Counted from the stretch's first letter, positions 48,143-59,695 are shown. The stretch: 64,000 bases of DNA from Fistularia commersonii (GCA_037954325.1 JBBMNZ010000031.1:1270001-1334000), one strand, 5' to 3'. Made by a program: numbers and translations. The notes: a model not told the origin generated them from the sequence alone.

Positions 48143-49358
48143 TACACAGTATGGCCAAAAGTATTAGCTCAGCTGCCTTGACTGACATATATACTTTAGT
48201 GACATCCCATTCCTAATCCATAGGGTTCAATAGGATGCCGGTCCACTATTTGCAGCTATAACAGCTCTCTTTTCTGGGAAGGCTGTCCACAAGGTTCAGG
48301 AGTATGTTGGTGGGAATTTTTGACCATTCTTCCAGAAGCGCATTTGTGAGGTCACACACTAAAGAAGGCCTGGCTCTCAGTCTCCGCTCTAAGTCATCCC
48401 AAAGGTGTTCTATCGGATTGGGGTCAGGACTCTATGCAGGACAGTCGAGTTCATCCACACCAGACTGTGTCATCCATGTCTCTATGGACCTTGCTTTTTG
48501 CACTGGTCATGTTGGAAAAGGAAGGGAAGAGCTCCAAACTGTTCCCACAAAGTTGGGAGCATGGAATTGTCTAAAATGTCTTATGTACTGAAACTTTCAG
48601 AGTTTCCTTCACTGGAACTAAAGGGGCCAAGCCAACCTCCTGAAAAACAAACCCACACCATAATTGCCCCTGCACCAAACTTCATACTTGGCACAAAGCA
48701 GTCAGACAAGCACTGTTCAAGCAACCGCCAAACCCAGACTCATTCATCGGAGTCTCAGATGGAGAAGTGCGATTCATCACTCCAGAGAATGTGTCTCTAC
48801 TGCTCTGCAGTCCAGTGGCAGCAGACTTTACACCACTACATCAGATGCTTTGCATTGCACTTGGTGATGTGTAGCTTGGATGCAGCTGCTTGGCCATGGA
48901 AGCCCATTCTATGAAGATCTTTGCACACTGTTCTTGAGCTAATCTGAAGGCCACATGAAGTTTGGAGGTCTGTAGCACTTGACTCTGCAGAAATTTGCTG
49001 ACCTCTTTGCACTATGCGCCTCAGATTCTGCTGACCCCGCTCTGTCACTTTACGTGGCCTACCACTTTGTGGCTGAGTCATTCTCAAACACTTCCATGTT
49101 CTTATAATACAGCTGACAATTGACTGTGGAATATTTAGGAATGAAGAAATCTCACAGCTAGATTTGTTGCATCCTATAACAGTCCCACGCTGAAATTCAC
49201 TGAGCTCCTGAGAGCGACCCGCTCTTTCTCAAATGTTAGTAAAAACAGTCCACATGCCTAGGTGCTTGATTCTATACACCTGTTGCCATGGAAGTATTTG
49301 GAACACAGGATTCCGACTATTTGGATGGATGAGCGAATACTTTTGGCCATACAGTGTA
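48143..49358 (-). mobile_element. Tc1-like DNA transposon, decayed
   Basis: Terminal inverted repeats TACACAGTATGGCCAAAAGT (48143 on) and its near-complement ending ...GGCCATACAGTGTA (49,358) differ at one position and sit in TA dinucleotides. The 1,216-bp length is typical. On the minus strand a transposase can be traced through many breaks. The best part is 48836-49087, with paired helix-turn-helix residues (SGRPRKVTERGQQNLRRIV, ISSRTVCKDLHRMGFHGQAA). A catalytic-region relic (QHDQCK near 48,510) comes later. Confidence 0.9.
48836..49087 (-). pseudogene. Tc1 transposase DNA-binding fragment
   Basis: 83 residues. GRPRKVTERG is the linker motif between the two helix-turn-helix units of Tc1-family transposases. 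The continuation toward the catalytic DDE region is interrupted by stops and frameshifts soon after residue 83 (WCKVCCHWTAEQ then stop). It would bind inverted repeats in an active element; here it is a relic. Confidence 0.82.
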
Positions 49359-49754
49359 TCATCGGTGGACTTTGAGTAAATAATTTGCACGGAAAAGCAT
49401 AAAAGTAATGCAGCATCAGGGCGGCACTGGCTAGTGTGTCCCTGAGCTGGTCCCAAGCTCGCATAAATGCAGAGGGTTGCGTCACGAAGGGCATCTGGCG
49501 TAATACTTTTTGCCAAAACCAAACATGTAAATCAAACCTAATAACCAGATCATACTGGATCGGTCGAGGCCCGGGTTACAAACTACTGTCACTAGTACCA
49601 ATGACCTACAGTGAACCAGTAGAGACTGGGCTACTGTAGGTCAAAGAGGGAGAGGAGGAAGGCGTGTTTGGAAGCAGAGAGAAGAGGAAAGGCAAGAGTC
49701 TGGGACTGAGAGTAGGGACTTTGAATATTGGGACTATGACAGCAAAAGGTAGAG

Positions 49755-50663
49755 TTGGTCGACATGATGCAGAGGAAGAAAGTGGATATACTGTGTGTCC
49801 AAGAGACCAGGTGGAAAGGTAGAAAAGATAGAAGCTTAGGAGCAGGCCTTAAGATCTACTATCATGGTACTGACAAGACGAGAAATGGAGTCGGAGTTAT
49901 CTTGAAGGGGGAGTTTGTTAGGAATGTTCTGGAGGTGAAAAGATTGTCAGATAGACTTGTAAGTCTGAAACTGGAAATTGAAGGTGTGATGCTCAATGTT
50001 GTTAGTGGCTATGCCCCGCAGGTGGAATGTAAGTTTGTGGTGAAGGAGAAGTTTTGGAATGAGCTAGATGAAGTGATGCAGAATATCCCCAGAGATGAGT
50101 GAGCGATAATTGGTGCAGACTTCAGTGGGCATTTTGGTGCAGGCAATAGAGGGGATGAAGAAGTGATGGGCAGATTCGGTATACAGGAAAGGAACGCAGA
50201 GGGACAGGTGGTGCTGGATTTTGCAAAAAAGATGGAAATGGCTGTAGTGAACACTTTTTTCCAGAAAACACAGGGACTTAGGGTAACTTATAAGAGCGCA
50301 GGTAGGAGCACCGAGGTAGATTACATCTTGTGTAGAGGGTGTAACCTGAAAGAGATCAGTGACTGCAAAGTAGTTGTAGGTGAGAGTGTAGCCAGACAGC
50401 ATAGAATTCTGGTTTGTAGGATGACTCTGGTGACAAGGAAGATCAAGAGGACAAAGGCAGAGCAGAGGACAAAGTGGTGGAAGCTGAAAAGGGAGGAGTG
50501 TTGTATGGTTTTCAGGGAGGAGTTGAGAAAGGCTCTGAGTGGTCAGGGAGAGCTTCCAGATGATTGGACAACTACAGCTAATCCTATCAGGGAGACAGGT
50601 AGGAGAGTACTTGGTGTATCATCTGGAAGGAAAGTAGATAAGGAGACTTGGTGGTTGAATTAG
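49755..50663 (+). pseudogene. RTE endonuclease, broken
   Basis: Frames 49755-50102 (VDILCVQETRWKGRKDRSLG, with the catalytic-type E in QETRW; MLNVVSGYAPQVECK) and 50163-50663 (MGRFGIQERNAEGQVVLDFA, STEVDYILCRG) are joined through a TGA near 50,100. The catalytic D-F-S block (GADFSGHFGAGNRGDEE, about 50,116-50,160) lies between them. Unlike copy 3, which has QDTRW, this copy keeps the E of the EEP motif. Confidence 0.85.
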
Positions 50664-50926
50664 GAAGTGCAGGAGGGAGTATATACAGAGAAAGCAGTTA
50701 GCAAAGAAGAAGTGGGACACTGAGAGGACTGAAGAGAACAGACAGGAGTACAGGGAGATGCAACGTAAGGTAAAGATAGAGGTAGCAAAGAGCGTACGAT
50801 GACCTATATGCTCGGTTGGACAGTAAGGAGGAAGAGAATGAACCACACAGGGTGACGAAACAGAGAAATAACAATGGAAAGGACGTGCAACAGGTCCAGA
50901 TGATTAAGGATTGAGAGAAAAATGTA

Positions 50927-51142
50927 TTGACAGAAGCTAGAAGAGTAATGGGCAGTTGGAAAGAGTACTTTAAAGAGCTGATAAATGTGGAAAATGAAAG
51001 GGAGGCAAGGGTAGAAGAGGTGACTTTTTTAGACCACAAACAAGCAGAGGTTATTAAAAGTGAAGTGAGGAAGGCATTGAAGAGGATGAAGAGAGGAAAG
51101 GCAGTTGGTCCTGATGATATACCTGTGGAGATGTGGAAGTGA
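50927..51142 (+). pseudogene. RTE polymerase N-terminal fragment
   Basis: 71 residues matching the first polymerase block of copy 2 (RRVMGSWKEYFKELINVENE, SEVRKALKRMKRGKAVGPDD), ending with a premature TGA at EMWK. The rest of the polymerase is deleted. Confidence 0.82.
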
Positions 51143-52022
51143 CTAGGAGAGGCAGCAGTAGAGTTTCTGACTAGTTTATTCACCAGGATCTTAGCGAGTG
51201 AGAAGTTGCCTGAAGAATGGAGAATAAGGGGGATGTGCTGAATTGCAGCAACTATAGAGATATAAAGTTGATGAGTCATACAATGAAGTTATAGTAGTGA
51301 GAGAGGATATAAAGGTAGTTGGTGTGAGAGAGGAGGATACAGAGAATAGGGTTAGATGGAGAAGGCTGAATCACTGTGGCAACCCCTGGAGGGAAATGCT
51401 GAAAGGAGAACAAGAAGAAAAGCACACAAGTATTTGTATGTGACCTGGAGCTGAGTGGAGGGTTACCTTGTGAACACAGTATTTGCTACCTTGTTCTACA
51501 AACTAACACACAGAGAATCAGCTGCTCCCAGCTGAACTTCTTCTTGTGTTGATATCCCCGGTTGTTTCATTCACCTAAAAGGTTTTGAATATATCTGGAT
51601 GGGTCAGGCCTAAGCTAACTTTAAAAAAACAACATCAACAACAGCAAAAATAGTTATGTAAAAAGACATCACGGAAGTCATGGATGGAGTGATTGTGTAA
51701 ATCAGGGTGCCCAACATGTCGATACATAAAAACGAGTGATAGCATATTATCCATCTGCACTATGGCATTAGGCACTTGAGCAGCCAGTCCAAGATCTTGA
51801 TCCAAATACTATTCTTTTATTACTGATGATTATTTTAAAGTGTGTTTGAGGCAGGCTACCAGCAACTTCTGTCTGGGCATTGCGAAATATTTAATATACG
51901 ATATACATATATATGTAAATTAATATAGGTTCAGCATTTTTCTTGTTGGTTTTCTTGTTGGCAATTTACTTGGGTCATTTTAAAAGTGGCTCTCAAAACA
52001 AAAAATGCACGCACGCACTCAC

Positions 52023-54456
52023 CGCGGTGAGTTGAATCCACTGTCGACAGTGACGGAACTGGAGTCCATGCTGTCCAGCCTGGCGGAGTGGGCTGACTGC
52101 TGATTTTGACTGGCCTCCGGAAGGTTCTCTTTAGCACCAGGGAAGGTAAGGGTTCGCTCAAATCTTCTCTGCAGGTCCCTCTCCTTCTCTCTTTCCAGTA
52201 GCCACTGCATGGTCCCGGCTCCACCTCCCCCCATGCCGACGACACCCCCTCCACTTTTCTCATCCTCTCCTCTGCTTTTTGCGCCTCCGTCCTCAAGTTC
52301 ATCATCGTCTGAGACGTTGTAATAGTCGAAAGATGCCTCTGTGGTACCTGTCAAAGGTTCCATACCAGGTTGGGGCGCAGATGGCGTGGCCACCAGGGCT
52401 TTGGGAGCGTCAAAGGCCTCCTGGGAATCAAGTGCATCACAGGATGAGGACAGTGTAGAACTGGCCAGGGCAGGGGGGTTTCGAAGGGAGCTATATATGG
52501 GCAACGGAAGGCTGGGTGGGGGTTTGAAGAGGGTGTCTTTGCTAAAGATCTCCTTGCGTTTCTCCTGACTGCAGGAGGCATTGTGGGGAGACCGTCCATT
52601 AGAAAGAGGGGGGTCAGGGATTGAGAGAGGTATTGGAGGCAGGCTGCCACCTTTAGGTGTCAGTTTTGACAAATCCTCCTTGTTTTCTGTGGAGTGAGAT
52701 GTCAGTCTGTCTGTTTGCCTGTCGGCGCTGCCCACTTTTAAGCCATCGTGGCTGCTTTTGCCAAGAGTTCCCAGTGGGCTGGGTGCCGTGAGCAGAGCCT
52801 CAGAAGAACCAGAGCATTGGAAGTAATCATCGGTGGGGATAGAGTTGGGCAGTGGTTTGGGGGAATACGCCGGCAGACTGTCTCTGCTCTTACATTTCTC
52901 TAAGCTCCTGCCACCATCCAACGCCAGCAAGTCCCCGGGCAGCTTGGCTGAGGGGGGAGTTGTACAGGGATAATGAGAGGCGCTCTGATTGGCTCGTAGA
53001 GTTCCATCGTCAGTGTAGTAGCGACTTCGGTCATCATAGTAATTCGGAGGTCCGATCAATCCAGCTCCGAGTGGTCCCTTAGAATTATCCATGGATCTGG
53101 AACGTTCCTTGGCTTTGTCACTACGTTCGTTCCTCGACTTCCTCTCCTGGGTGTGGGAGTGCGAACGGTGGACTTTAGAGTGGTGGGCTGAGGGGCCATG
53201 GCTTGGCTCAGGGAAAGGCATTTCCGTCCTTCTTTTGGCAAGCTCTCCAGATACATCCCACTCGGGCGTGACCGGTAAGTGAGAGGAGTCGAGGATGTTG
53301 GGATTGCTGTGTGCCAGGTGGAGGCGTGTCCGTTGCCGCTCCACAGCCAGGGCGTGTTCCCTCGGCGACCGAGCCAGCGATGATGAGTAGCCTCTGTAAT
53401 CCCTCTCGGCCAGTTCTAGGTGCGAACCATCACTCGGCTCGCCACGGGACACCCTAGTCTTGCTGTGCGAGCGGCTAAGTTTGGTCTGAGACTGCTTTTT
53501 GTGTCGGCCCCCGCTCCTCCGACTCCTGGCGCTCTGATTGGCTGACGAGGCTTTGCTCCTTTGGGCTCGCTCCTCTTCCAGGCGTTTCATAATGGCCGTG
53601 TGCCGGGCAAGGTTCTCCACCGTGAGGTCAGGGTTGATTCTACGGATGATCTCCATCTCTATGTGTCGCGGGAGTTGACTGGGTGCCTCTTCATCACGGA
53701 GTGGCCACTCCTCAGGGGGGAACTGTGCGGAGAATGTGGCCAGCTGCTTCGCCTTGTCCTTCTTAAAGCTGAGACGAAACAGCTTCAATCCAAACTTGCG
53801 GCTTCCAGTACCAGTCCCTCCGCTCCCTGCTTGCTTCTCTATCTCCCCAGTTCCCCCACTACTTCCTCCTCCTCCTCCACCTCCACCCCCTCCACCACTG
53901 CCGCCGCCACCTCCTCGATGTTTGGTGAGCGTGTCCGTTTTGAAGGGGAACCCAAGGGTGCTGCGACTCTTCTCTGTGTTTCCTCCCACTTGCTGAGGAA
54001 GCGTCTGTGGTGAGTGTGGCGATGAGTACGCCTCCCGGTGGTCTTTGGGGGATCTGCGTTGTAGAGTGGTATGGTGGCTAGGGGGGTCTTCTCCACGATA
54101 GCTGTTGTTGTAAAATGGATCTCCGCTTACTCCTCCACCGTGGTTCTGGCTGGACTTGGGGTGCGTTCGGTCTCGGACGCCTCCTGATGTGGACGCCGTG
54201 ATGGTGCCAGAAAGAGGGGACGTGCACTGAGTCTGCTGATGCTGCTGTTGATTTGGATGTTGCTGCTGCTGGTGTCGGTCAGCCGAGCGCTCGTCTAAGT
54301 GGTACCACTTGGAGCTGGTTCTGATTAGACTTGGGGTGATGAAGTAGGTTTGGGGAGTTACAATAAAATATCCGTCTGGTGTTGGATAGATCTTCCGCTC
54401 ACGGACCAGCATGCCCAGCGTGTGATGCAGAACCTCCTCCGTTGGTGTAGGAACAC
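52023..54456 (-). CDS. stox2: stox2 large penultimate exon (storkhead-box 2)
   Basis: An uninterrupted 811-codon exon with acceptor CTATTTTAG at 54,457 and donor GTGAGT from 52,022 (phase 1 in, phase 2 out). It begins with the end of the Stork-head winged-helix domain (VLHHTLGMLVRERKIYPTPD, GYFIVTPQTYFIT). Conserved STOX2 blocks follow: KFGLKLFRLSFKKDKAKQL, FSAQFPPEEWPLRDEE, EMEIIRRINPDLTVENLARH, TPEWDVSGELAKRRTEMPF, HRSHSHTQERKSRNERSDKA, SFDYYNVSDDDELEDGG, TMQWLLEREKERDLQRRFE and SMDSSSVTVDSGFNSPR. The region is Ser/Pro-rich and probably disordered. Local features are a Gln/His-rich stretch (54,230-54,280) and a Gly run (53,852-53,917). The start ATG at 54,412 is internal; the real start is in exons beyond the window. 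STOX2 is a probable nuclear regulator, and its function here is inferred from the family. Confidence 0.98.
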
Positions 54457-55166
54457 CTAAAATAGATAATGAAAGGCATTTAGAAAATGTGAATCATTGA
54501 AACATTTGAAATTGTATGATGGTTCTCTTACAGAAAGAGCTGACCATTCATTATCACATGACAACTTTAAAACATAGATACATTTTAATACCAGTAGCCC
54601 ATAGCCACAATATCAAAAGTCCCTCTATTTTTCATTTAGGGTAGGTTACAGTTCATGATATTCTGTTGTATTACGTGAATTACACAATCTGGAAATCAAA
54701 TATTTGACCTTGTGAGTCCCTGCATGATGCAAGATAAAAACACCTTTGCAGGTAATGGGCACCTATGGATTAATTTATTGTTGTTGACACTAGGTTGTTT
54801 ATTTGTGAAAGTAGCAGAACTTTTGCATGGCTAACATATTAGTTTAGGTAACTAACTGTGTGACAGATGTACATAGTTAAATACGATGGCATGGTGTGAC
54901 ATGTGATATAAAGATAAATTGAAAATGTGTGAAGATATATTTAACAGTGAATTTAGTGTAATTCTATGAAAAAGAACAACTTACATTCAACTCTCCCTGG
55001 TTCCATTCAGTTGTACAGTTGATGTAATGTTATTTACATTTCAGTACTTTATTTATCTATATTTATTTTTGAAATGTATATTTTACCTGCTATATTTAGG
55101 GTTTAAAAGTGTTCACTGCATGCTCACACCTACTTTTACACGGAACAGGAGTTCAAGTATAGCATG
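54457..55166 (-). other. stox2: stox2 intron, unique part
   Basis: About 700 bp of AT-rich sequence upstream of the large exon. Apart from the acceptor tract next to 54,457, no gene or known repeat was seen. Confidence 0.6.
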
Positions 55167-56556
55167 TACAGTGGAGCAAAAAAAAATATTTAGTCAGCCA
55201 GTGATTGTGCAAGTTCTCCGACTTAAAAAGATGAAAGAGGCCTGTAATTTCCATCGTAGGTACACTTCAACCATGAGAGACAGAATGGAGGGAAAATTCC
55301 TCGGTAAAATAAGTATTTGGTCACCTACGAACAAGCAAGATTTCTGGTAACTTCTTCTTTAAGTGGCCCCTCTGTCCTCCACACGTTACCTGTATTAATG
55401 GCACCTGTTTGAACTGGTAATCATTACAAAAGACAACTGTCCACAACCTCAAACAGCCACACTCCAAACTCCACTATGGCCAAGACCAAAGGGATTTCAA
55501 AGGACAACAGGCACAAATGGGTAGACCAACACCAGGCTGGGGAGACTGAATCTGCAATAGGTAATCACAAGAACTTATAACAAGAATGTTGAGCAAAAAT
55601 CCCAGAACCACACGGGGGACCTAATGAATGACCTGCAGAGAGCTAGGCCCAAAGTAACAAAGGATACCATCAGTGACACGCACAGCGCCAGATGTGTCCG
55701 CCCTTCTTAAGCCAGTACATGTCCAGGCCTATGTCCAGTATGCTAGAGGGCATTTGGATGATCCAGAAGAGGATTGGGAAAAAGTCCTATGGTCAGTTAT
55801 GACCAAAAGATGACTTTTTGGCAAAAATTTAACTTGTATTGAAGTAGTACGATGCTGAGTCGCAACAAAGTAACACCCTGCCTATTTCGAAGCATGGGGA
55901 TGGAAAAACTATGATTTGGGGCTGTTTTTCTGCAAAGGGACAAGGACAACTGATCCGTGTAAAGTAAAGAAAGAATGGGGCCATGTATCGTGAGATTTCG
56001 AGTGGAAACCTCCTTTCAGCAGCATGTGCATTGAAGATGAAACATGGTTGGGTCTTTCAGCATGACAATGATCCCAAGCACACCACCTGGGCAACGAAGA
56101 AGTGCATTCGTAAGAGGCATTTCAAGGTCCTGGAGTGGCCTTGTCAGTCTCCAGATTTCAACCCCGTAGAAAATCTTTGGAAGAAGTTGAAAGTGTTTGT
56201 TGCCCTGCGACAGCCCCAAAACATCACTGCTCTAGAGGAGATCTGCATGGAGGAATGGGCCAAAATACCAGCAACAGAGTGTGAAGACTTACAGAAAACG
56301 TTTAACCTCTGTCATTGCCAACAACAGGTATATAACAAAGTATTGAGATTAACTTTTGTTATTGACCAAATACTTATTTTCCACCATAATTTGCAAATAA
56401 ATTTAAAAATCAGACAATGTGATTTTCTGGATTTTTTTTCTCATTCTGTCTCTCATAGTTGAAGTGTACCTATGATGAAAATTACTGGTCTCATCTTTTT
56501 AAGTGGGAGAACTTGTACAATTGGTGGCTGACTAAATACTTTTGTGCCCCACTGTA
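55167..56556 (+). mobile_element. Tc1-like DNA transposon, decayed
   Basis: Starts TACAGTGGAGCAAAAAAAAA and ends TACTTTTGTGCCCCACTGTA. The inverted repeats are long, roughly 120 bp (TTTAGTCAGCCA...AAGTTCTCC...CTTAAAAAGATGA on the left and its complement on the right). The transposase starts at 55,477 (MAKTKGISKDNRHKW) and is cut by many stops. The C-terminal half survives at 55983-56462. Confidence 0.92.
55983..56462 (+). pseudogene. Tc1 transposase catalytic half
   Basis: A 159-residue frame with WVFQHDNDPKHTTWATKK (second catalytic Asp) and PCQSPDFNPVENLWKKLKV (third acidic residue, the E of the Tc1 D-D-34-E triad in P-x-E-N-L-W). The usual C-terminal end (LEEICMEEWAKIPATECEDL, HCQQQVYNKVL) follows. 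The frame then runs through the inverted repeat. The first catalytic Asp region upstream (about 55,785-55,800) is mutated. Confidence 0.88.
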
Positions 56557-57438
56557 TGTGGTTAAAAAAAAAAAAACAGACACGCAGTTGCTCAATGATG
56601 GAACTACGAGAAGCTGCAAAACCCTGAACAGGGCTTAAACTACACTTAGTTTGTTATTGTGCCAAAAGTTTATAGTCACAAAAATGATTAATATTTTAAT
56701 CTCTATACACAAAGGTCTCGACTAGTTTGTAAGTACGCAGTGTCTTATGGGCAAAAATTTATGTCCCATGATTATGGAGCCTTTTAGTCAGACACAGGGG
56801 GTTACAATGGGAAGCGCTGACCCACTGTTCACATGAGGAGCTGCAGCAGTGTAGTACATCCATATGCCGGAAATTAGTTTCTGAACACAGTAGGTGTATG
56901 TTTTATGGGCCTGTGATTGCAGGTTTTTACCTTCATTTACATCAATTTCATTCTCTTCATTTTCTATAATTAATTCTATTACATTTGCTTGTCTACTCCT
57001 TCTTATTTATTGTCTCCAGCCCACCTTACCACCCTAAACCCCTCAATATGTACTGCTCTCTGTCAATCTGGAAGTATTACTGGCAGTTACATCACAGCAG
57101 CCCTTCAGTACAGGCAGAATGATGCAACAGCATGCAGACAGACTGCATGTGTGTGTGCGCACACACACTCCCATACACGTTCTGTTCACACAGCACTGAC
57201 TGACATGGTTTTATCTTTACCAACCTTTAAAATAAGTCTGCTATAAAAGGTGGTCTGCATTACAAGGAGATGAGTTTTCAACACAATTCAAAAAAATTAA
57301 CATCTATTTCCCCAAAATACCTGAAACACACCCACATCCATATAAGCTTGAACAGAGGGTAGCAAGTTTTGCCATGACATAACGCCTTTAATATAATCAA
57401 ATATTATGAAATAATATTCACTGTTTGGTTGTTGTAGA
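56557..57438. other. stox2 intron, unique part
   Basis: AT-rich unique sequence with a poly(A) run near 56,565-56,577 and a TG/CA-rich stretch near 57,150-57,180. Nothing coding was seen; the Cys/His-rich open frame at 56,989-57,246 is without family features. Confidence 0.5.
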
Positions 57439-57452
57439 GTTACCATGGTAAC
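57439..57452 (+). promoter_or_regulatory. RFX X-box-like palindrome 1
   Basis: GTTACCATGGTAAC is a perfect 14-bp palindrome. The two GTTACC half-sites with a 2-bp spacer fit the RFX-family X-box consensus (GTNRCC-N0-3-RGYAAC). Its position in a stox2 intron suggests an enhancer or internal promoter, but binding is not shown. Confidence 0.5.
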
Positions 57453-57474
57453 ATGTCGATCCAATGGCTGGTGT

Positions 57475-57488
57475 GTTACCTAGGTAAC
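57475..57488 (+). promoter_or_regulatory. RFX X-box-like palindrome 2
   Basis: GTTACCTAGGTAAC is a second perfect 14-bp palindrome with the same half-sites and spacer. It is 36 bp from the first, with a CCAAT motif (57,461-57,465) between them, the order often seen with RFX/NF-Y sites. Confidence 0.5.
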
Positions 57489-58482
57489 GCAAAATATACA
57501 AGATACAACAGCGGAGATTTTCGGCTCTGCAAAAGTGATGTAGGGCAATTATTAATAATTTCAGATGATAAAATAAACAGTAAATTTCTAAAAATTAGTA
57601 GTGTATAATAATTACTGTTTTATCTCTATTGTCGCTATAAATTAAAGGTATTATTTTGGAAAAAAACAGTGTTTTTTTTAATAGATACCATTAGCCGCAA
57701 TCCATTTTAACAAAATGACCACAAGTTGAGAATTTTAACAGTTCAACAAGAACATCTCAATGTTAATAAATATGTGAAGTACTGGTGATCAATTCACATC
57801 CAATGCCAGCTGGGATGGACATCAGCACACCTAGGACCCTGTGAGCAGGATAAGCGGGATGAATAATGAATGAATGAATGAAGGAACAAATGCACTTAAT
57901 AAACACACATTTGAGTTTCACTTTCAGTTATTTTCAGTTAAAAAAAAGTCTGTCCATCCATCCAATGAACAATCAATCCATCTATCCATCCATCCATCAT
58001 TCATCTACAGTTCTCCGTTTACATCCATGTTGTGAGTCTGAAATGTCTGGGCAAAAAACGAACATATAAGAGAAAAGGGGAAACCTTTAACAATCCAATA
58101 TCAATACAAAAACACTGGATTGAAGTGTGGCGAAGCCCTCAGTTGCTGTGCGAATCCACAGAATAAGAGAACTAAACAAACATAGCTAAATCATCCCCAA
58201 TGGCTGAAATTATAGAACAAAATCAAGAGTGATGAGATGAGTCAACCACACTCTGAAAAGTGATTAGAACCCCATTGATAGACTGTATGGCAGCTGGACA
58301 GACAGCTGTTTGCGTGAGTGTGTGCATGCATGCCTGTCATTACATCATATAAGACATGATGCAGGTTTTCTGAGGAGGGAAACCCTGAGTAGACTGACAC
58401 ACACACCCATGTGTTCATGTACACACACAAGCAGAAACATATATACACTGTAATAAGAACAGGTTACTCAAAGTGTCATTAA
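57489..58482. other. stox2 intron with simple repeats
   Basis: About 1 kb of unique AT-rich sequence. It includes GAATGAATGAATGAATGAAG near 57,861-57,885, CCATCCAT-type repeats at 57,953-58,005, and a CA/TG-rich stretch near 58,395-58,430. No gene was recognised. Confidence 0.6.
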
Positions 58483-59151
58483 TTCTAAAGCAGGGGTCTC
58501 AAAATCAATTTACCTGGGGGTCACTGGAGCTAGGGTCTGGGAGAGGCTGGCCCCATCAGGTTTTCCACAAGAAAAGCTCGGATAAAACATTCCACTGTTC
58601 TCAAATATCTTAATTTTTTTTATTTTTTTACACAAAATAAGATGAAAAAATTAAAAAAACAAAAAAAACAAATCAAGAATTAAGCAATCATCTCAGTAAC
58701 CACATAGCTAGCTTCTACTGCTGCGTTATTCTCTTTGGTTGCTTTCTATAAGAAATCTTGTTGCTTCAGTAGACATGTTTTAAGATTGGCAACTCGGTTG
58801 GCTCTCACTGGTATTTTGCATAGTCCTGTCGCATGTCTAGTTAAAAATACATCTTCCGGCGCTGTCTCGGGGGGCTGCCTGCCAGAGTTTCTCCTCACCT
58901 TAGTGTCTCTTTTTCCTAAATTCTCAACTTCTATTTTTGTATTTACTTCTTCTTGCTTTAGTAACTATTTAGTTAATTGGGCTATCGACTTTTTAATTCC
59001 TCTTCCCTCAGCCGCAGGGAATGTTCAAATCTTTGTAGTTAACAGTTAAGACAATTTATATTTCATTGTATTTCTTATTCTTCCTCCTTCCTACTGTTAT
59101 CTATTACTGTTATGTTTTTACTTGAAACTCTGGCACAACAATTTCCTTTGG

Positions 59152-59185
59152 GATAAATAAAGTTGTTCTCATCTCATCTCATCTA
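59152..59185 (+). repeat. LINE-type 3' tail inside the hAT element
   Basis: GGGATAAATAAAGTTGTTCT followed by TCATCTCATCTCATC, the microsatellite ending typical of fish LINE or SINE 3' ends. Its 5' limit could not be set; 58,730-59,150 may belong to it. Confidence 0.5.
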
Positions 59186-59639
59186 GTTATGCAATGACGT
59201 TTCAAATTGTATTCCTTGTGCACCGCAACTTCCTCTGTGCAAATAAGACACATCGGGGTGCCCCTGTGTTCCAGACAGAAATAATGAATTTCCCAGTATT
59301 CCTGAAATTGTCTGTGCTCATCACCAACCTTTCACTTCACTGCAGGCCTTGAGAAAGACATGTTTGGGGGGCTGTGTAGTACATAAAATTCCACTAGGTG
59401 TCACTGTCACGGTGAAGTTTCAGTTTCAGTGTTTAGCTGACGCACGGAAAGCGTAATTTCTGCTAGTACCAATCAGCTCGCGGTCCTGCGCCTGTACATG
59501 ACGTCAAGCACGGCACAGTTAATGATTGGTTGAAGGTCAGAAACCATTAAAACACGAAGTGTTTGTGGTGCCCGTTTAACATCGAATTAAATAAATAAAA
59601 AGTTAAATGAAGTTTTAAACGTTTGGCTCACTGCTAGCA

Positions 59640-59695
59640 TGGCGCTAACGCTAACACAGACACACACACATACAACTCGCGTGTGTGTGCATGTA
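59640..59695 (+). repeat. CA/TG-rich stretch
   Basis: ACACAGACACACACACATAC followed by GTGTGTGTGCATG. It is a simple repeat within the hAT element. Confidence 0.6.

Larger units (their letters stand above)
49552..51421 (+). mobile_element. RTE-clade LINE copy 4, internally deleted
   Basis: 5' end ACTGGATCGGTCGAGGCCCGGGTTA is collinear with the 5' end of copy 3. It has an endonuclease part, polymerase N-terminus and then a jump: AAGTTATAGTAGTGAGAGAGG near 51,285-51,305 joins the start of the polymerase to the extreme C-terminal region. About 1.1 kb is lost relative to copy 2. TTATGG occurs at both ends of the missing piece in copy 2, suggesting a microhomology deletion. The 3' end is GAGAACAAGAAGAAAAG. 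Confidence 0.9.
46757..52022 (-). other. stox2: stox2 last intron
   Basis: Begins GTGAGTG (complement of 52,022 down) and ends TCTCTGCAG (46,757). It is about 5.27 kb, most of which is transposons: a SINE near 47,008, a Tc1-like element at 48,143-49,358 and an RTE copy at 49,552-51,421. The stretches 46,757-47,007, 47,238-48,142 and 51,422-52,022 hold no recognisable gene or named repeat. 47,400-47,900 is AT-rich unique sequence. Confidence 0.93.

Noticed and set aside
53561..54013. Plus-strand frame rich in Ser, Pro and Thr opposite stox2
   Set aside because: It is the antisense of the Gly-rich and conserved stox2 exon; the minus-strand frame is 811 codons long and matches a known protein.
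58735..59049. Cys/Ser-rich plus-strand frame inside the hAT element
   Set aside because: No transposase motifs are present. It may be non-coding LINE 3' sequence, so it is not reported as a gene.
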